Assembly (NCBI GenBank): GCA_945905295.1
Contig: CAMDPX010000044.1
Coordinates: 1 to 40,405 of the forward strand
Length of the DNA stretch: 40,405 nt
Source of the DNA: Planctomyces sp. SH-PL62
GTDB lineage: Bacteria; Planctomycetota; Planctomycetia; Planctomycetales; Planctomycetaceae
Reading direction: 5' to 3'
Shown: in pieces, positions 24,231 to 32,600 of the stretch
How the letters are laid out: every line of letters begins with the position of its first letter
How positions within the stretch are numbered: the stretch's first letter is position 1
Translations under genes and position numbers: made by a program
The notes under the pieces: model-generated
Told to the model about the DNA's origin: nothing
Databases searched by the model: none
The model's input: the letters and a program-made list of their open reading frames with translations, nothing else

Positions 24231-24635
24231 ATGCCAGTACATCGCATGTTCTTGAAAGGCCCGTGGGAGGTTCGGCGGCTGGATCGCGATGAACCGTCGC
24301 GTCGTGTGACGATGCCGGCGAGTTGGCAGACGATCTTCGAGGAGAGCAATTGCGGTCGCGCCGAGTTCCGCAGGAAGTTCAATCAGCCGACAAACCTCGA
24401 ATCGCACGAGCATGTCTGGATCGTGTTTCAAGGCGTGCGTGGCGCGGCTTGGGTGGACCTCAACGGCCAGCGACTGGGCGGCATCGACATGGACGACGAA
24501 ACGGGCGAGTTTGAAATTACCCCGCACCTCGCATTGCACAACGAGCTGGTCGTGCAACTCACGTTTTGGGTCGGAAGTCCTCCCGATCAGCCGGGAGGTT
24601 TGTGGGGACCAGTCGCGTTGGAGATCCGCTCGTAG
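24231..24635 (+). CDS. Stand-alone GH2 sugar-binding (jelly-roll) domain protein
   Basis: This is a 134-aa protein. The ATG at 24231 follows GGAAG by five bases. The whole chain resembles the N-terminal galactose-binding-like domain of glycoside hydrolase family 2. It has FLKGPWEVRRL, then PASWQ, AEFRRKFNQP, WIVFQGVRGAAWVDLNGQRL, and an FEITPHLALHNELVVQL strand. There is no signal peptide and no catalytic barrel follows, so it is either an orphan binding domain or a remnant of a larger glycosidase. It begins 14 bp after the TacT-like gene on the same strand. The TAG stop lies at the edge of an inverted-repeat element. Confidence 0.68.
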   Translation: MPVHRMFLKGPWEVRRLDRDEPSRRVTMPASWQTIFEESNCGRAEFRRKFNQPTNLESHEHVWIVFQGVRGAAWVDLNGQRLGGIDMDDETGEFEITPHLALHNELVVQLTFWVGSPPDQPGGLWGPVALEIRS

Positions 24636-24700
24636 GCCAGGCTTTCCAACCTGACTCTGACTGGGTCCGAAGCGTTCGAGTCAGGCTCGAAAGCCTGACC
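24633..24700. repeat. Double-hairpin inverted repeat between convergent genes
   Basis: The left arm (about 24636-24658, GGCCAGGCTTTCCAACCTGA...) is imperfectly complementary to the right arm (about 24679-24700), which itself is a perfect hairpin GTCAGGCT-CGAA-AGCCTGAC. The element fills the gap between the convergent GH2-like gene (plus) and His-rich membrane protein (minus). It overlaps the plus-gene stop region and probably ends transcription from both sides. It is related in sequence to the elements at 35391 and 37863. Confidence 0.75.
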
Positions 24701-24704
24701 GACT

Positions 24705-25187
24705 TCAATGACTGGCGTGCCCGTGATCCACATGTCCGGTCGCAGGACTGTGAGCATCATGTCCATGGCCGCCGTGGCCGTGGTCGCCATGAGCGTGCGG
24801 GTCGGGCATCGTCACTTCGCACCATTGCTGGCAACAGCCGGAGAGCTGCACGCTGCCGCAGAGAAACATTAAGCAGAACAGCGCGGTCACATAAACCAGC
24901 TTGCCGACAAAATTGCTGAGCGTGAGGCCGAAGAGGTGATGACTGCCGCTCGCAGGCGGAGCCACGACACCCCAAATCAACACCCAAATCGCACCGATCA
25001 ACAGCACGCCCAGCAGGCCACCCTTTGAAACCAAAACCTCGCGCAGCTTGTTCCAATTCACAGCGCACAGCCAAAAGCCAATCCACACCGCCAACGGAAA
25101 CCACGGCAGCAACAAGCCGCTCACGGCCTTCAACAGACCCCAAGCGGCGACAACCAAGTCGCTCAGGCTGACCAGTAATTCCGTCAT
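24705..25187 (-). CDS. Membrane protein with His-rich C-terminal tail
   Basis: This is a 160-aa protein. The ATG at 25187 has GGGAG eight bases upstream. Three hydrophobic segments are visible: about residues 11-42 (two closely packed stretches ending in VWIGFWLCAV), 56-78 (LLGVLLIGAIWVLIWGVV) and 92-118 (GKLVYVTALFCLMFLCGSV). A Cys pair (GCCQQWC) follows the last segment. The final 33 residues contain 11 His with Asp and Gly, which should bind Zn, Ni, Co or Cu. I do not recognise the family. A metal-related membrane function such as transport, storage or delivery is inferred from the tail. A terminator-like hairpin lies in its leader. Confidence 0.68.
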   Translation of the reverse strand: MTELLVSLSDLVVAAWGLLKAVSGLLLPWFPLAVWIGFWLCAVNWNKLREVLVSKGGLLGVLLIGAIWVLIWGVVAPPASGSHHLFGLTLSNFVGKLVYVTALFCLMFLCGSVQLSGCCQQWCEVTMPDPHAHGDHGHGGHGHDAHSPATGHVDHGHASH

Positions 25188-25220
25188 TTGGACAACTCCC
25201 AACACCTCGCGGCGACTCAA

Positions 25221-25250
25221 CAAAAAACCGCACCTGCCGGACAGTGCGGT
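25221..25250 (-). terminator. Terminator-like hairpin in the leader of the His-rich membrane protein gene
   Basis: On the minus strand ACCGCAC (25250-25244) pairs with GTGCGGT (25233-25227) around a 10-nt loop and is followed at once by a run of T residues (GGTTTTTTG). This is a standard intrinsic terminator shape. It lies 34-63 bases upstream of the start codon of the gene it would precede, not behind a gene. It could therefore act as an attenuator, or end a short leader transcript. Confidence 0.6.
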
Positions 25251-25371
25251 CTGCAAACTCCTTAACGGGGCAGGACTGTCGCAAGTCGCATCGCGGAAAT
25301 CAACGGAGGGTTCAGGCTCTCGATTCCGATTCCGTCAGTTGCTACCGTGGCCGCATCGAAAGGAACATCTC

Positions 25372-25641
25372 ATGTCAGAGGCACAAGTAACTCCGTCCCC
25401 CGAATCTCCCTCGAAAGAGGAACTCAAGCTGGCCCTGAAGGCGTTCCGAAAGCGTCTGAAAATGACTCGACTCGATGATGAGTCGCGGCTGGGCTATGGC
25501 CCGATGTCGAGCGGCGGAAAGTCCAGCATCATCGCGATCTCACCGCCGAACCAATTCTCGATGCGGGTGTGGGAAGAACTCGTCAGACAGGGAAAGTTGA
25601 AGTCCGCCGGACACGGGATGTTCGAGTTGACGGACCCGTAG
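25372..25641 (+). CDS. Conserved hypothetical protein, small and cytoplasmic
   Basis: This is an 89-aa protein without a signal or membrane segment. AAAGGA lies seven bases before the ATG. After an acidic/proline-rich N-terminus (about 18 residues), the body is ELKLALKAFRKRLKMTRLDD, then GPMSSGGKSSIIAISPP and VWEELVRQGKLKSAGHGMFE. I believe this is a small protein conserved in planctomycetes, but I know no function. The pattern of a basic helix followed by short strands could suit nucleic-acid binding. It is followed by a double-hairpin repeat and then the Gfo/Idh/MocA gene. Confidence 0.7.
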   Translation: MSEAQVTPSPESPSKEELKLALKAFRKRLKMTRLDDESRLGYGPMSSGGKSSIIAISPPNQFSMRVWEELVRQGKLKSAGHGMFELTDP

Positions 25642-25696
25642 CGCAGCGGCGTTGCTCTGCGACTCCGATCCGAGTCGCGGTGCGACTGTGAAAGAA

Positions 25697-25765
25697 TTGG
25701 TAGCTGAACTCGCCAGAGTTCAGTTTTCTCGGCGAATTCTGAAGTCTGGCGACTTCAGCTACCAA
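25697..25765. repeat. Double-hairpin inverted repeat with compensatory arm differences
   Basis: Two 27-nt arms (25697-25723 and 25739-25765) are inverted copies with two differences. Each arm is itself a hairpin: CTGAACTC-GCCA-GAGTTCAG on the left and CTGAAGTC-TGGC-GACTTCAG on the right. The two differences are exactly those that keep each arm's own stem paired (C-G against G-C). The element sits between the 89-aa gene and the Gfo/Idh/MocA gene, both on the plus strand. Confidence 0.85.
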
Positions 25766-25925
25766 AAAGTTCACAGCCTCGGAGCGACTCGGCGACGGGC
25801 GTCATTGGTTTTCATCGTCGCTTGTCCTGCCTAGACTCCTCGCCGACGTTTCGTCAGGCGAGAGGAGCCGCTCGCGCCTGTCTGCAAAATACTCGGCTGA
25901 AACTCAGCTTTTCGGAGGAAGTGCC

Positions 25926-27326
25926 ATGAGCCAGAAGAAAACTCGACGCGACTTCATGCAGACCACACTGGCGGCCGCCGCAGCCAGTTCGATGCCGTAT
26001 TGGTTCTTCCGCGATCCGGCGGAAGCGAAGGCGTTTCAGTCGCCCAACGAGCGGCCGATCATCGCCTGCATCGGCACCGGCGACCGCTGGAACGCCGTTG
26101 GCCCGAACGCTCTGAAGTTCGGCGATTGCGTCGCCGTCTGCGATGTCGATGCCGAGCACAAAGAGAAGGGCAAGAAAAGGGTCGAGGAGACTCAGAACAA
26201 GAAGGGGGCCGCCAAAGAGGTCAAGACTTACGAGAACTATCTCGAACTGCTCGACAAGCACCCGGAAGTGCAACTGGTGACGGTCGTCACGCCGGACCAC
26301 TGGCACTCGAAAATCTCGATTGACGCGATGAAGCACGGCAAAGACGTGTACTGCGAGAAACCGCTCACGCTGACCATCGACGAAGGCAAGCAGATCATCA
26401 AAGTGCTCGACGCCACGAAGCGCGTCTTCCAAGTCGGCACACAGCAACGCAGCGAGATGTCGGCCAACGGCGGCAAAGTCCAGCAACAGTTTTTGGTCGC
26501 GGTCGCGATCGCCCGATCGGGACGGCTCGGCAAGATTCAAAAAGTCGAGTGCCGCATCGGCGGAGCACCGACCAGTTCGGACATCCCAAAGGCAGACGTC
26601 CCCAAGCATCTCAACTGGGACATGTGGCTGGGCCAAGCTCCGATGACCGACTATCTGCAAGGTGCCTTCGGGAACAACAAGCAGTACCCGGAGGCTCGCA
26701 CACATTACGAGTTCCGTTGGTGGTACGAGTACTCCGGCGGCAAGATGACCGACTGGGGCGCTCACCACGTCGATATCGCCACCTGGGCGATCGGCATGGA
26801 AAACAGCGGCCCGATCAGCGTCGAAGGGACGGCGAAACATCCGGTCCCGTTCGAGAACGGCAATCCGACCGTGACCAACCGTTACAACGCGGCTCACGAG
26901 TTCAAGATCAACGTCAACTACCCGAACGGCGTTGAGATGCTGATCCGCAGCGACGAGGAAAACGGTATCCTGATCGAAGGGACCGAAGGCCGCATCTTCG
27001 TCAGCCGTGGCTCACTGAAGGGGAAGCCGGCCGAAGACCTTGAAGCCAACCCGCTGCCGGCCGATGCCATCGCGAAACTCTATAAAGGCAAGAAGCCCGG
27101 CGACCACATGCGGAACTTCTTCGAATGCTGCGTGGACCGCACTCAGCCGATCAGCGACGTCTACACGCATCACCGAGCGATGACGACCTGCCACTTGTCC
27201 AACATCGCCATCCGCCTGGGCCGCAAGCTGACCTGGGATCCCGAAAAGCAAGAACTTGTCGGAGACGCCGAAGCCAAGAAGATGCAGTCCCGCGAACAAC
27301 GCAAAGGCTACGAAATCATCGTCTGA
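25926..27326 (+). CDS. Tat-exported Gfo/Idh/MocA family oxidoreductase
   Basis: This is a 466-aa protein. A GGAGGAA ribosome binding site precedes the ATG. The N-terminus has the twin-arginine motif KTRRDFMQTTLAAAAAS, so it is folded with its cofactor and exported. A Rossmann nucleotide-binding region follows (RPIIACIGTGDRWN, then CVAVCDVDAEHK). The conserved EKP motif is at Glu145-Lys-Pro147 (YCEKPLTL). The C-terminal half is the family alpha/beta dimerisation and substrate domain (WWYEYSGGKMTDWGAHHVD). Members oxidise or reduce sugars or cyclitols with NAD(P). In planctomycetes many such exported paralogues exist, and the substrate is unknown. An intrinsic terminator follows. Confidence 0.9.
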   Translation: MSQKKTRRDFMQTTLAAAAASSMPYWFFRDPAEAKAFQSPNERPIIACIGTGDRWNAVGPNALKFGDCVAVCDVDAEHKEKGKKRVEETQNKKGAAKEVKTYENYLELLDKHPEVQLVTVVTPDHWHSKISIDAMKHGKDVYCEKPLTLTIDEGKQIIKVLDATKRVFQVGTQQRSEMSANGGKVQQQFLVAVAIARSGRLGKIQKVECRIGGAPTSSDIPKADVPKHLNWDMWLGQAPMTDYLQGAFGNNKQYPEARTHYEFRWWYEYSGGKMTDWGAHHVDIATWAIGMENSGPISVEGTAKHPVPFENGNPTVTNRYNAAHEFKINVNYPNGVEMLIRSDEENGILIEGTEGRIFVSRGSLKGKPAEDLEANPLPADAIAKLYKGKKPGDHMRNFFECCVDRTQPISDVYTHHRAMTTCHLSNIAIRLGRKLTWDPEKQELVGDAEAKKMQSREQRKGYEIIV

Positions 27327-27357
27327 GCAATTCTCAACGACCTGTTTCAGAACCTCG

Positions 27358-27389
27358 AAAGGCAGCCGATGCAAGTCGGCTGCCTTTTT
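27358..27389 (+). terminator. Rho-independent terminator of the Gfo/Idh/MocA gene
   Basis: GGCAGCCGA (27361-27369) pairs perfectly with TCGGCTGCC (27376-27384) around TGCAAG. Flanking AAA/TTT can extend the stem, and a T-rich tract (TTTTTCTTT) follows. It begins 32 bp after the stop codon. Confidence 0.9.
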
Positions 27390-27591
27390 CTTTGCGCCGG
27401 CGCATTCGCCCGTCCGGGCAACGCCGCTATTCATTTTTATGAAGCCAGCACACGCTCGGTGAATTCTTGAGCGTGCGTCTCCACTCGAACCACCACCGCC
27501 AACGAGTCGCCGCGCAGGATTGATCGGGCTGCCGTGGCCAGCTTGCGGAGCAATCTCATCGTCGCCACGATTTCGGTCTGTGAGGCTCATC

Positions 27592-27680
27592 GCAACTCCG
27601 CGTTGGTCCTCAATCAAGCTCGGTGGGGGTCATTGGTTGGTAACCACCGAGGCGAGCTCGGCGGAGTTGCTTGATTGAGG
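27592..27680 (+). ncRNA. Pseudoknot-like inverted-repeat cluster, candidate structured leader
   Basis: Three perfect complementary pairs interlock. GCAACTCCGC (27592-27601) pairs with GCGGAGTTGC (27661-27670). CCTCAATCAAGC (27608-27619) pairs with GCTTGATTGAGG (27669-27680). CTCGGTGG (27619-27626) pairs with CCACCGAG (27644-27651). The order A-B-C-C'-A'-B' means A/A' and B/B' cross as in an H-type pseudoknot, or are mutually exclusive. B' ends 32 bases before the thioesterase start. It could be a cis-acting RNA switch or a rearranged repeat. Nothing is known to me about this element. Confidence 0.45.
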
Positions 27681-27712
27681 GTTCGTAATGCCTCGCATCA
27701 GATCGAGGCGAC

Positions 27713-28111
27713 ATGCGACAGCACGAGACTCAATTCCGAGTGCGATACTCCGAAACCGATGCGATGGGCTTCCTGCATCACGCGAATTATTTCTCGTACT
27801 TCGAGGTCGGTCGGACGGAGTTGTTTCGCGCTCAAGGGGGTGACTATCGAGCGATGGAGGAGGGGGGCTTGTTCCTCGTCGTCGCGAAGCTCGATTGCCG
27901 GTATCGCGTGCCGGCACGATTTGACGATGTGCTGACGCTGAGAACGACGATTACGGCGGCAACCGAGGCGAAGCTCGAACACGAGTACCAACTCTTTCGC
28001 GAGGGGACGCTGCTTTGTACTGGGCATAGCACGTTGGCTTGTGTGGATCGCAGCGGAGCACTCCAGCGGATGCCGGCGGAGTTGCTGTTGATGTGCGGCG
28101 AAGAAACGTAG
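27713..28111 (+). CDS. YbgC/4-hydroxybenzoyl-CoA-type acyl-CoA thioesterase
   Basis: This is a 132-aa single hotdog-fold protein. The N-terminal [27 protein letters not shown]-like region has the family's catalytic Asp in the ETDAMG motif, and the HHANY loop is typical of YbgC/FcbC enzymes. It hydrolyses acyl-CoA thioesters in the cytoplasm; some relatives work with the Tol-Pal envelope system, but no tol genes are near. The ATG at 27713 follows GAGGCG closely. It is preceded by the interlocked inverted repeats at 27592-27680 and is convergent with hemE, separated by a long inverted repeat. The exact substrate is not evident. Confidence 0.9.
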   Translation: MRQHETQFRVRYSETDAMGFLHHANYFSYFEVGRTELFRAQGGDYRAMEEGGLFLVVAKLDCRYRVPARFDDVLTLRTTITAATEAKLEHEYQLFREGTLLCTGHSTLACVDRSGALQRMPAELLLMCGEET

Positions 28112-28133
28112 CGTCACATGCGAGGCTCCCGAT

Positions 28134-28211
28134 GGGAGGGCGAGGCTCCCGCCGAGCCAGAACGGGGATGAAGCGTTCTCCGTCTCGGCTCGGCGGGAGC
28201 CTCGCCCTCCC
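28134..28211. repeat. Perfect 25-bp inverted repeat between convergent genes
   Basis: The arm 28134-28158 (GGGAGGGCGAGGCTCCCGCC...) is the exact reverse complement of 28187-28211. The 28-nt centre holds a further small stem, AGAACG with CGTTCT. It lies between the stops of the thioesterase (plus) and hemE (minus) genes. It would form a very stable hairpin on either transcript and probably works as a two-way terminator or RNA 3'-end protector. Confidence 0.88.
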
Positions 28212-28220
28212 CTGGCGGCG

Positions 28221-29261
28221 CTACATGGTGCCGAGTTCGTGAACGATCTCGACGAGTGCTTTCGCGTGTTCCGGTGGGACATCGGGGGTGATGCCGTGGC
28301 CGAGGTTGAAGATGTGGCCGGGGCGATGCTCGGCGGCGGCGAGAACTTCTAGGGCTCGGCGGCGGATCGTGGGGATGTCGGTCAGCAGCGTGATTGGATC
28401 GAGGTTGCCTTGGACGGCGACATCGTGGCCGACCGTTTTCCAACCCTCGCGCAGATCGACTCGCCAATCGAGGCCGATCACGTCGCCGCCTCCTTCGCGG
28501 AGCAACGGTAACAGCGCGGGGTTGCCAGTTGCGAAGTTGATGACCGGTGCGGCGTGTTTCACTCCGTCGATGATGGCTTTCGTGTGCGGCAGGACGTATT
28601 CGCGATAGTCGCTCGGCGAGAGGCAGCCGGCCCAACTGTCGAAGAGTTGAATGGCCTGACAGCCCGCCTCGACCTGCGCGAGGATGTACTTGATGAGACT
28701 GTGCGTCAGGCAGTTCATCAGCGCGGTCCATGCGCCGGAGTCGGAATACATCAGCCGTTTGACGTTGGCGTAATTCTTCGAACTTCCCCCTTCGATGGCA
28801 TATGACGCGAGCGTGAATGGTGCCCCAGCGAAGCCGAGTAGCGGGATGTTGGCGGGCAGGTCGCGGCGAATCAGTCGGACGGCGTCGAAGACGAATTGCA
28901 ACGAATCCACATCGTCGAGTGGTCGCAGCGCGTCAATTCCAGCGGCGTCTCGGACCGGATTGTGAATCACGGGGCCTTCGCCAGCGGTGTATTCGAGCTG
29001 TAAGCCGATCGGTTCGAGAATCGGCAGCAAGTCAGCGAACAGGATCGCCGCATCCACGCCGAGCACTCGCTGAGCGGTCAGTGTGACTTCGGCGGCGAGG
29101 TCGGGGCGTTTGCAGAGTTCCATGAACGTCACGCGGCGGCGGACCTCCATGTATTCCGGCAGGTAGCGGCCGGCCTGCCGCATGATCCAGATGGGTGTTG
29201 TGTCGGTCGGCTCGCGGCGGACGGCTTTCAGGAAACGGCAATTGTGGAGCGTGTCGGACAA
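28221..29261 (-). CDS. hemE: Uroporphyrinogen III decarboxylase
   Basis: This 346-aa cytoplasmic enzyme removes four carboxyl groups from uroporphyrinogen III to give coproporphyrinogen III in heme synthesis. Family motifs are the N-terminal [19 protein letters not shown] with the substrate-binding Arg residues, [13 protein letters not shown] with the catalytic Asp, [17 protein letters not shown] and FDSWAG. The start is TTG at 29261: no ATG in frame lies upstream, GAGGAA is placed six bases before it, and the encoded N-terminus ([18 protein letters not shown]) aligns with family starts. No other heme gene is adjacent. Heme supply is relevant to the multiheme cytochrome in this window but not linked in an operon. 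Confidence 0.96.
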   Translation of the reverse strand: MSDTLHNCRFLKAVRREPTDTTPIWIMRQAGRYLPEYMEVRRRVTFMELCKRPDLAAEVTLTAQRVLGVDAAILFADLLPILEPIGLQLEYTAGEGPVIHNPVRDAAGIDALRPLDDVDSLQFVFDAVRLIRRDLPANIPLLGFAGAPFTLASYAIEGGSSKNYANVKRLMYSDSGAWTALMNCLTHSLIKYILAQVEAGCQAIQLFDSWAGCLSPSDYREYVLPHTKAIIDGVKHAAPVINFATGNPALLPLLREGGGDVIGLDWRVDLREGWKTVGHDVAVQGNLDPITLLTDIPTIRRRALEVLAAAEHRPGHIFNLGHGITPDVPPEHAKALVEIVHELGTM

Positions 29262-29623
29262 GATTTGTTCCTCGGTTGTCGGTCGCGGCGGATTCTAGTG
29301 GCCGCCGCTGAATTCGTCTTTGCGGAGCGGCTCGGTTGGCGAATTCTTCCAACAAAGTGGGTTCGAGGTTGCGGGGGCGTCGTGGTTTTGCCGCATCGGC
29401 AGTCCGTTCTTTGGCAACCGCGAGGGCAAGGATTCCTGATTTTCCTGCGGATGCAGAACGCCGACAACGGTTGTGACATCAACACGGTCGACCAGATTGA
29501 AGAATTCGTCATCCATGTGCGGCGTGCTGGAAAGCGTCGGGAGTGACTGATTTAATACTCGTCCGATTCTCTGTGCTACAGTTCGCCGTCCCGCATCGCG
29601 TTGCACGTTTGGGTTGATTTCGC
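29262..29623. other. Intergenic region between hemE and kinase genes (divergent)
   Basis: This 362-bp gap between divergent genes should hold both promoters. Apart from the doubtful small frame at 29295-29516, I see no gene, repeat or clear promoter. The stretch just before the kinase (29540-29580) is AT-richer, with TTTAATACT as a weak -10-like site. Confidence 0.4.
29295..29516 (-). CDS. Possible small protein upstream of hemE (doubtful)
   Basis: This 73-aa frame, ATG at 29516 and stop 33 bp before the hemE start, has moderately GC-rich third positions like neighbouring genes. It begins MDDEFFNLVDRVDVTTVVGV. No family, signal peptide or ribosome binding site was recognised. It may be coding by chance. 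Confidence 0.25.
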   Translation of the reverse strand: MDDEFFNLVDRVDVTTVVGVLHPQENQESLPSRLPKNGLPMRQNHDAPATSNPLCWKNSPTEPLRKDEFSGGH

Positions 29624-32600
29624 ATGGCCCTCAAGCTGACCGTCGAATCGTTTTTGCAAGTCGTTCGGCAGAGCGGCTTGATCGACAAGGATCAGCTTCA
29701 AAAGCTGTTGCAGCAGTATGAGGCTCGCGGCATCGACGTCCAAAAGTCGCAGTCCATTGCGGATGCGCTCGTTGGCGACGAAGTCGTCACACGCTGGCAA
29801 GCCGAAAAACTGCTGGCCGGAAAGCACAAGGGCTTCTCGCTGGGGAAGTACAAGCTGCTGGACTTGCTGGGTAAGGGGGGAATGAGTTCGGTGTACCTCG
29901 CCGAGCACGTGCTGATGAAGCGGCGGTGCGCGATCAAGGTTCTGCCGTCCAAACGAGTCAACGACACGTCGTACCTCGCTCGATTTCATCGCGAGGCGCA
30001 AGCGGTCGCGTCGGTCGATCACCCGAACATCGTCCGAGCCTATGACGTCGATTGTGCTCAGGACCGCGACTCGCAGATTCATTTCCTGGTGATGGAGTAC
30101 GTCACCGGCCAGAGCTTGCAGGAGTTGATCGTCGGCAACGGCCCGGCTGAGTATGCGGACGCGGTCGAATACGTCCGGCAATCGGCGGAAGGATTGGAAC
30201 ACGCGCACCGCGCGGGACTCGTGCATCGCGACATCAAGCCGGCGAACATTTTGATCGACGCGAACGGCGTCATCAAAATTCTGGATATGGGTCTCGCACG
30301 GTTCTTCAACGATGCGGACGAGAATCCGCTGACGGTGGCGCATGACGAAAAAGTGCTCGGCACCGCCGACTATCTGGCCCCGGAGCAGGCCCTCGACAGC
30401 CACACGGTTGATACGCGAGCGGATATCTACAGCTTGGGCTGCTCGCTGTATTTCTTTCTGACGGGACATCCGCCGTTCACTGAGGGGACGCTGACGCAAC
30501 GGCTGATGTGGCATCAAACCAAGTCGTTTCCGCCGCTGACCGACTCGCGGCTGGATTGCCCGGCGTCACTCATGGCGATTCTGGACAAGATGGTCGCGAA
30601 GCTCCCGGACGATCGTTATCCATCGGCGGCCGCAGTGGCGGCCGCGTGTCGGAATTGGCTGGACGAGAACGCGGGAGTGGAATGGCGGCAACGTCATGTG
30701 TCCGTCACTCGCAGCGGATCGGACCCTCGATTGACCGCGACTTCGCGTGGTCTGCAAAGCGATTCCGTGACGGTGGCCAAAGGTGGGTCGAACGTTCTGG
30801 AATCATCGGTCTCACCCCGCGATGACGCTGAATCCTCTGCCACGAAAATCTCACGTCCGGGAACTGCACCGGCGGCACAGACTCCGGTTTCATCCGCCGA
30901 ACCGACGGCGATTGCACTGCCGGTGGCCGCGCCAATTCCGGCTGCGATTCCGGTCCCAAGTCTGCCGGTCGCCGCTCCCGTGATTGCGATGCCGGTCGCT
31001 CCCGCCGCGCCGCCGATTGCGCAGCCGGTGGCCGTTCCGCCTCCTCCATTCGCTCGGCCTGTTGTTCCGGTCGCCATGCCGGTCGCGGTGCAGATCCCTT
31101 TGACCCCCGTTGCTCAGCCGGTCAACGTGCCGGCTCCAGTTGCGACTCCGATCGCACCGATCACAACGCCCATCGAACAGCCTCCGGCACCGTCGGACGA
31201 AGTGCCAGACTTTCAGTTTGGTTCGGACGCTGCCACCGCAGAGACGGTGATGGTGACACCGGACGCGGCGACAGAATCGGACGCGGCAGGCGATCTGTTT
31301 TCATTGTTCTCTGGCGGGGAAGAGCCTCCGACCGCCGAGCAACCCGCCTCGGCACCGCCCGCTGCCGCACCGCCCGCTGCCGCACCACCCGCAGAAGAAC
31401 CTGAGTCCGCTCCGGATTTCAACTTCTCCGAGCCGATCGATTCCGAGCCGGCGGAAGCTGCGTTCCCGCAGGCTGAAACGGTCTTGTTTGAACCTCAAAC
31501 GGAACCGCAGCCGGAAGCCGGCGAAGTCAATTTCGATGTCCGTGAAGCGGCTGCGACGGAGCCACCTCCAGCCAAGCCCGCACCCGCCAGCAGCTCCTCC
31601 ATCAAGGCCATCAAGCTCAATAAAAACGTGTTGTATGCGGCGATCGCCGGTGCGGTCGTGGTGGTGCTCGGTGGGGTTGGCTGGTGGATGACTCGGGGGA
31701 CGTCCAAGGATGGTGAGTCCGTGACCAAGTCCGGTAAGAAAGGCACCAAGTCGCTCGCTGGTGGCGGGACGACAGCCACCAAACAGATCGACGCTCACGA
31801 GGTAATTCTGCACGTCGGAGCGGGTAGCGAGTTCCAATCCGTCGGCCGAGCATTGCATTCGGCGGTGGAAGGTCGGGCCGACCACGAGGCGGCCGCCAAA
31901 GGCAAGCCGCTGCGTTTCGTGATTAGCGTCAAGCCGGGGCCGCCGTTCGAGGAATCGCTGGTGTTCGATGAATCCATCCCTGGTGAAGTGCATCTACTCT
32001 CGGAGACCAGCGGCAAGAACATCACGTTCAAGTCGCCGGGCGACGAACCCGCCATCACCATCAAGAACCTCAGCGGCGTGACGATCGAGAACGTCTTCAT
32101 CGACCTCGCCGGGTTCCCTCCGAAGGACACCGGCATCGTCGTCAGTGGTGCCGCCGCGCGCTGTCGCATCAAGAACAGTGTCATCTCCAAAGCGGGAAAA
32201 TCCGGCATCGAACTGAGCAGTGCGGTCGGAGGCGACGGCACCGACGGCATCTCGATCGACGGGGTCACCTTTCAAAACGCGGCACCCACGGCGTTTGGCG
32301 TGCATGTCGCCAAGCCGGCCAATGGCTCACCGACTCAACGCGTGACTGTGCAGCGCTGCCGATTTATTGGTTCGATGTCGGCGGCTGTGTTCCTGGAGGG
32401 CTCCATCGAATCGCTGACGATTCGAAATTGTGGCGCATCCAGTACGAACAGTGGAGTCCGCTTCGCCGCCGGAGTCGTCGCCAAGAATGTGCTCATCGAT
32501 CACTGCTCGTTCCGGCAACATGCGGAGGCCGGCCTGCTCTTTGACGCCATGCCGGGAGCGGGTTCCGGCGACTTCAAGTGGCGGAATTGTCTCTTCGCCG

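Larger units (their letters stand above)
27327..27712. other. Intergenic region: terminator, then nested inverted repeats
   Basis: This 386-bp gap has no supported gene. It holds the terminator at 27358-27389, then about 200 bp without recognised features. The inverted-repeat cluster at 27592-27680 lies just ahead of the thioesterase gene. Confidence 0.6.

Noticed and set aside
27012-27617. Minus-strand open frame of 201 codons across the end of the Gfo/Idh/MocA gene.
   Set aside because: It overlaps the conserved gene on the other strand and crosses its intrinsic terminator; composition is that of an antisense frame.
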